Assembly: GCA_013397795.1 (NCBI GenBank)
Contig: VZTJ01004015.1
Coordinates: 2,925,129-2,989,128 of the forward strand
DNA from: Orthonyx spaldingii
Lineage: Eukaryota > Chordata > Aves > Passeriformes > Orthonychidae
Direction of reading: 5' to 3'
DNA length: 64,000 bases
Shown in pieces: positions 60,926 to 64,000 of this stretch. The position numbers and the translations under genes are program-made. Positions within the stretch are counted from its first letter, which is position 1. Each line of letters begins with the position of its first letter. The notes under the pieces are model-generated. The model was not told where the DNA came from and ran no database searches. It saw nothing but the letters and a program-made list of their open reading frames with translations.

Positions 60926-63900
60926 GTAAGTGTTATGCCTTCATGCTTGTAGAGGAAATAATATGAGGGGGAAAAAACCGCAACAGGTACAGGGTCAGTA
61001 ATAGCAACCTCACAGAAATACTGTAACACTGCTGGCATTAATAATTAAATGTACAAGAAATCTCAATAAATATTATTTGCTAAAGAAATCTATGTCAAAG
61101 TCTTTTTGCATGTGTGTGAAGACAAACTGATTTGTATCAGAGAAATGGGAAATCTGTTTTAGTCAATCTTGCTTTTTTTCTACTCAGAGCTGTAGAATTA
61201 TAAAGCACAAATCTGCTTAACTTGGGCTTTTTTAAATTTATAAAGGGCCACACTTGATTTAGCAATACTATTTTTACGTGTAATGACATGGAATCATTTA
61301 TTATACATTCTGCTAATCTTCAGACTTACATTTTGACAGGATTAGGAATTTACAATATGTAGACTTTAGGATGCATGTTAAGACTGAGGCACTTCAATAT
61401 ATTTGGGTTTTTGCAAGCTGAGACTGAGTATGTGAAAAAATCATTTTGTGTTTCCTGCTCTCTGAACAACAAACCACAGTAATCCTTCTGATGGTAATCA
61501 TATTGTTTTCTGTTTAAGATTACATTTTGTTTGTACATTTATAGTGTCACTTAAAACAAAATCCAGCAGGTTTTGTTTTTAGGTATCTTTTAAGAGAAGT
61601 GAATATTTTAAGGAAATGACATAGAAACCGAGTTTTCTAAAAGGTACATACATCCTAGTATGTATTTTATAAATATTTAAATGAAAGATGATCAGAAATG
61701 TATAAATAATTTTGTTAACACTTTAGGAATTGTTACTGTGTTCTACAGCTCAGTAATAAGTAGATTTCCATACTGAGGGGATTAAAGGACCTAGATTTGG
61801 TGAATGTAGAAACTGATTGTTTTTTTCTTTTTCCTATACAGCAAGCTGCATCACTGTTTTTGATACACAGACTAGTTAAATATGATATTCCTATCTACAG
61901 AAGGGATAATTGACAGAATTATTTACTTTAAAAATTAATGCAGAAATTTACAACAGATTGTTTTCATTCTTAGAGAAACTTATTATTCATTTGCATGAGA
62001 ATGGCAATTCAGTGTGGCAATAGAAAGCTTCAACTGCATCCCTGCACTTTATTGCCTTAGGTTTGCAAACTGCTTTAACAGCCATCAGCCAAGAAATGTA
62101 CATGTCATCTGCAAATCACAAATCACAGATCTTGACTCGAGTGATTGCACAGGGAGAAGTGCTGAAGGGTTCATAGTGGCCAGAACAAGACTTAAAAGTG
62201 ATGTGAAATAGGGAGCAAAAAGGGCTGCAATTGCCTTGGAGCCTAAAATAGACTGAGCTTCAATGCCATGGAAAAAATCACCAGCTTCTCCATCATTTCT
62301 TTAAAGGTCAGAATTTTTGTAGGTGGATTGGGAGCGCAGTGGATTGCAGATGCGTTTAACAGCAGGGTATTTTCCGCTGCCATGACCAGTTAAGGAAGAT
62401 TTTCAAAAACACATCTGCTGGTAAACAGTTTGGCCCTACTCTGGGTCATCTGCCTTATCTGTGCTCATTGCTGCATGAATTCTTACCTGGATGAAGTCCC
62501 AAACCTCACATCAGTCAAAGTTAGGCTTTCAGTACAGTCCATTACATTTTTTAGAGAGGTAACTCCGTGGCTTTTGGTTGGTTTTATGATGCAGGTCTGC
62601 TGCTTCACAAATGTATGAAGCACACTGGCAGTAGAGACAAAGCCTGCTCCTTCCCACTTCCTGTTCACATTTCACTCGTCAGCAGGCAGAGCACATCATG
62701 AAAGAATAAATGAAGGGAAGCAGATGACTTAAAGAATAACAAGGACGAAGAGAGGGAATTTCTCTGTGCTGCAAAACGAGGCTGAATTCCAATACAATTT
62801 TGCATCATTTCAGACAACTAATATTATTCAGAAATTGATTTAAGAGGAATTCATATACAAATTGCCTACAAACTGATGTGGAAAGCAGTAAATCTATTTT
62901 CCTCCTCAATCTCTTCCACTCTGCAGGTGACTAAATGCCCTTGGTTTAAGATTTCTCTTTCTCTTGTAACAGAATCTGAAATTCTGTTTGGAACTTGAAA
63001 GGTTAAAAAATAATCCTCTTTATTAAATGGATGAACCAAAACGCAATTTAATAGACAAAGATCTTTCCAGGTTAGGTTTTATGCTGGAGAGTGTCTACAC
63101 TTTTTTTCATGTCATACACATATTTGTATGATACTTAAATATCTCTAAGTAATTTAACTTTTCTAAATGTTTATTAGTCCATGGTGAGCACACTGGATCC
63201 TCTTCTGGGATCAAGATATGAATTTATAAGAAGTGTAAAGTATTTAGATAGTTTCAAACATATTTCAGAGCACTTGTAACATCTGGGGAATGATTTCTAC
63301 TTGGCTATTCTACTGTTAACTTCAGAGAGAAATGTAGGCAGTTTAACCAGCCGAGATTCTGTGTACCAGTGATAGCTGAGCCTGTTGCCTAGTGGTTATT
63401 ATGAAGAAGGTGTTGTTTCTTTGGAGTGCCTTCCCTCCCAACTCGACCTCTGCCACCCAAATCACTCTAGACAGAAATGAGCTTCTAAATTTCTATAAAA
63501 TAAAGAGAAAATCTCCACCAAAACTACATGCCATGGACAGAACTGAACATTTTTCCTGATGTGTTTTCCTGTGAGCGGAGACATTGGAAGAGCCTCAGAA
63601 AGCAAAATTAACTAGGCACTGAAAAGATAACAGCACTCTTAATAAAATCCTCTGCCTTGGTCATGAAAAGACATTTTGCTGGGGCAGCCTACATCTGTGC
63701 AATCACTACATCTAACTCAAGAGGCTTGCAGTTATGTCTTCCAAAATAGCTCTCATAGTGCATCTGAAAGATTTGTCTGCACATTTATTATTTGAAGGTT
63801 ATGCTGTTCACACCTTGGACTTGAATTTGCAGTTTAAAAAGAACAATGCCATATTTTTGTTCAGTTTTTATCTCACCTTGTGTTCACCTCCAGTGGCAAC

Positions 63901-64000
63901 TGCTTTTTCTACTACAGCCCATCATAAGGTGGCTTGTAACACCAGTCAAAGTCAACCGGTACGTCAGAGGACTAAGCATTAGTTTTTAACATAACCAGGA
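60926..64000. other. No recognisable gene; possible small conserved stretches
   Basis: AT-rich DNA. The stretch 62310-62480 retains CpGs (GAGCGCAG, GATGCGTTTAAC, TTCCGCTGCC) in motif-like context and could be a small conserved element, as could 62770-62880. Frames up to 82 codons are unsupported. No repeat of recognisable family is seen. Confidence 0.4.

Noticed and set aside
1..64000. CRISPR arrays, bacterial operons, phage or plasmid features
   Set aside because: The presence of CR1 and an avian LTR, low coding density and absence of spaced direct repeats show vertebrate nuclear DNA.

Overview
The window looks like nuclear DNA from a bird, probably a passerine. Three things support this. 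There are two clear CR1 LINE fragments: a 3'-end piece at 42821-42920 on the plus strand, and a reverse-oriented piece at 49830-50158. There is one solo LTR fragment at 48637-48884 whose sequence resembles the ERVL-type LTRs of songbirds. Short degenerate palindromic repeats resemble those shared by crocodilians, turtles and birds. The DNA is AT-rich, poor in CpG and poor in interspersed repeats. I see no sign of bacterial, viral or plasmid organisation.

I find no confident protein-coding gene. Open frames over 60 codons occur on both strands, overlap each other, show no recognisable domain, and fit chance expectation for 64 kb. The window is therefore either a gene desert or the inside of one or more very long introns. 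A near-perfect recursive-splicing motif at 54202-54221 (pyrimidine tract, CCTAG, then GTAAGT) favours the second reading, on the plus strand, but does not prove it.

Most of the potentially functional content appears to be regulatory. Many blocks of a few hundred bases are free of repeats and rich in homeodomain cores (TAATTA, TTAATTAA), E-boxes and octamer-like sites, and look like conserved noncoding elements. The best are at 240-600, 12690-13480, 28140-28870, 32440-33110, 38780-39970, 48130-48560 and 53890-54170. I judged them from composition and motifs only, with no alignment. A CpG cluster at 19200-19330 with an inverted CCAAT box and an RFX-like half-site looks like a small promoter.

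Layout: 1-12.7 kb holds sparse candidate elements in otherwise featureless DNA. From 12.7 to 25 kb there is a strong candidate element, the CpG patch and further candidates. From 25.8 to 31.1 kb several exon-like segments with good splice sites could form a small spliced transcript. From 28 to 40 kb candidate conserved elements are densest. From 42.8 to 50.2 kb lie the CR1 and LTR insertions and the only N (48636). From 53.9 to 57.4 kb lie candidate elements and the recursive-splice motif. From 60.0 to 60.9 kb lie ancient palindromic repeat relics and one more exon-like segment.

No set of genes here can be shown to work together.
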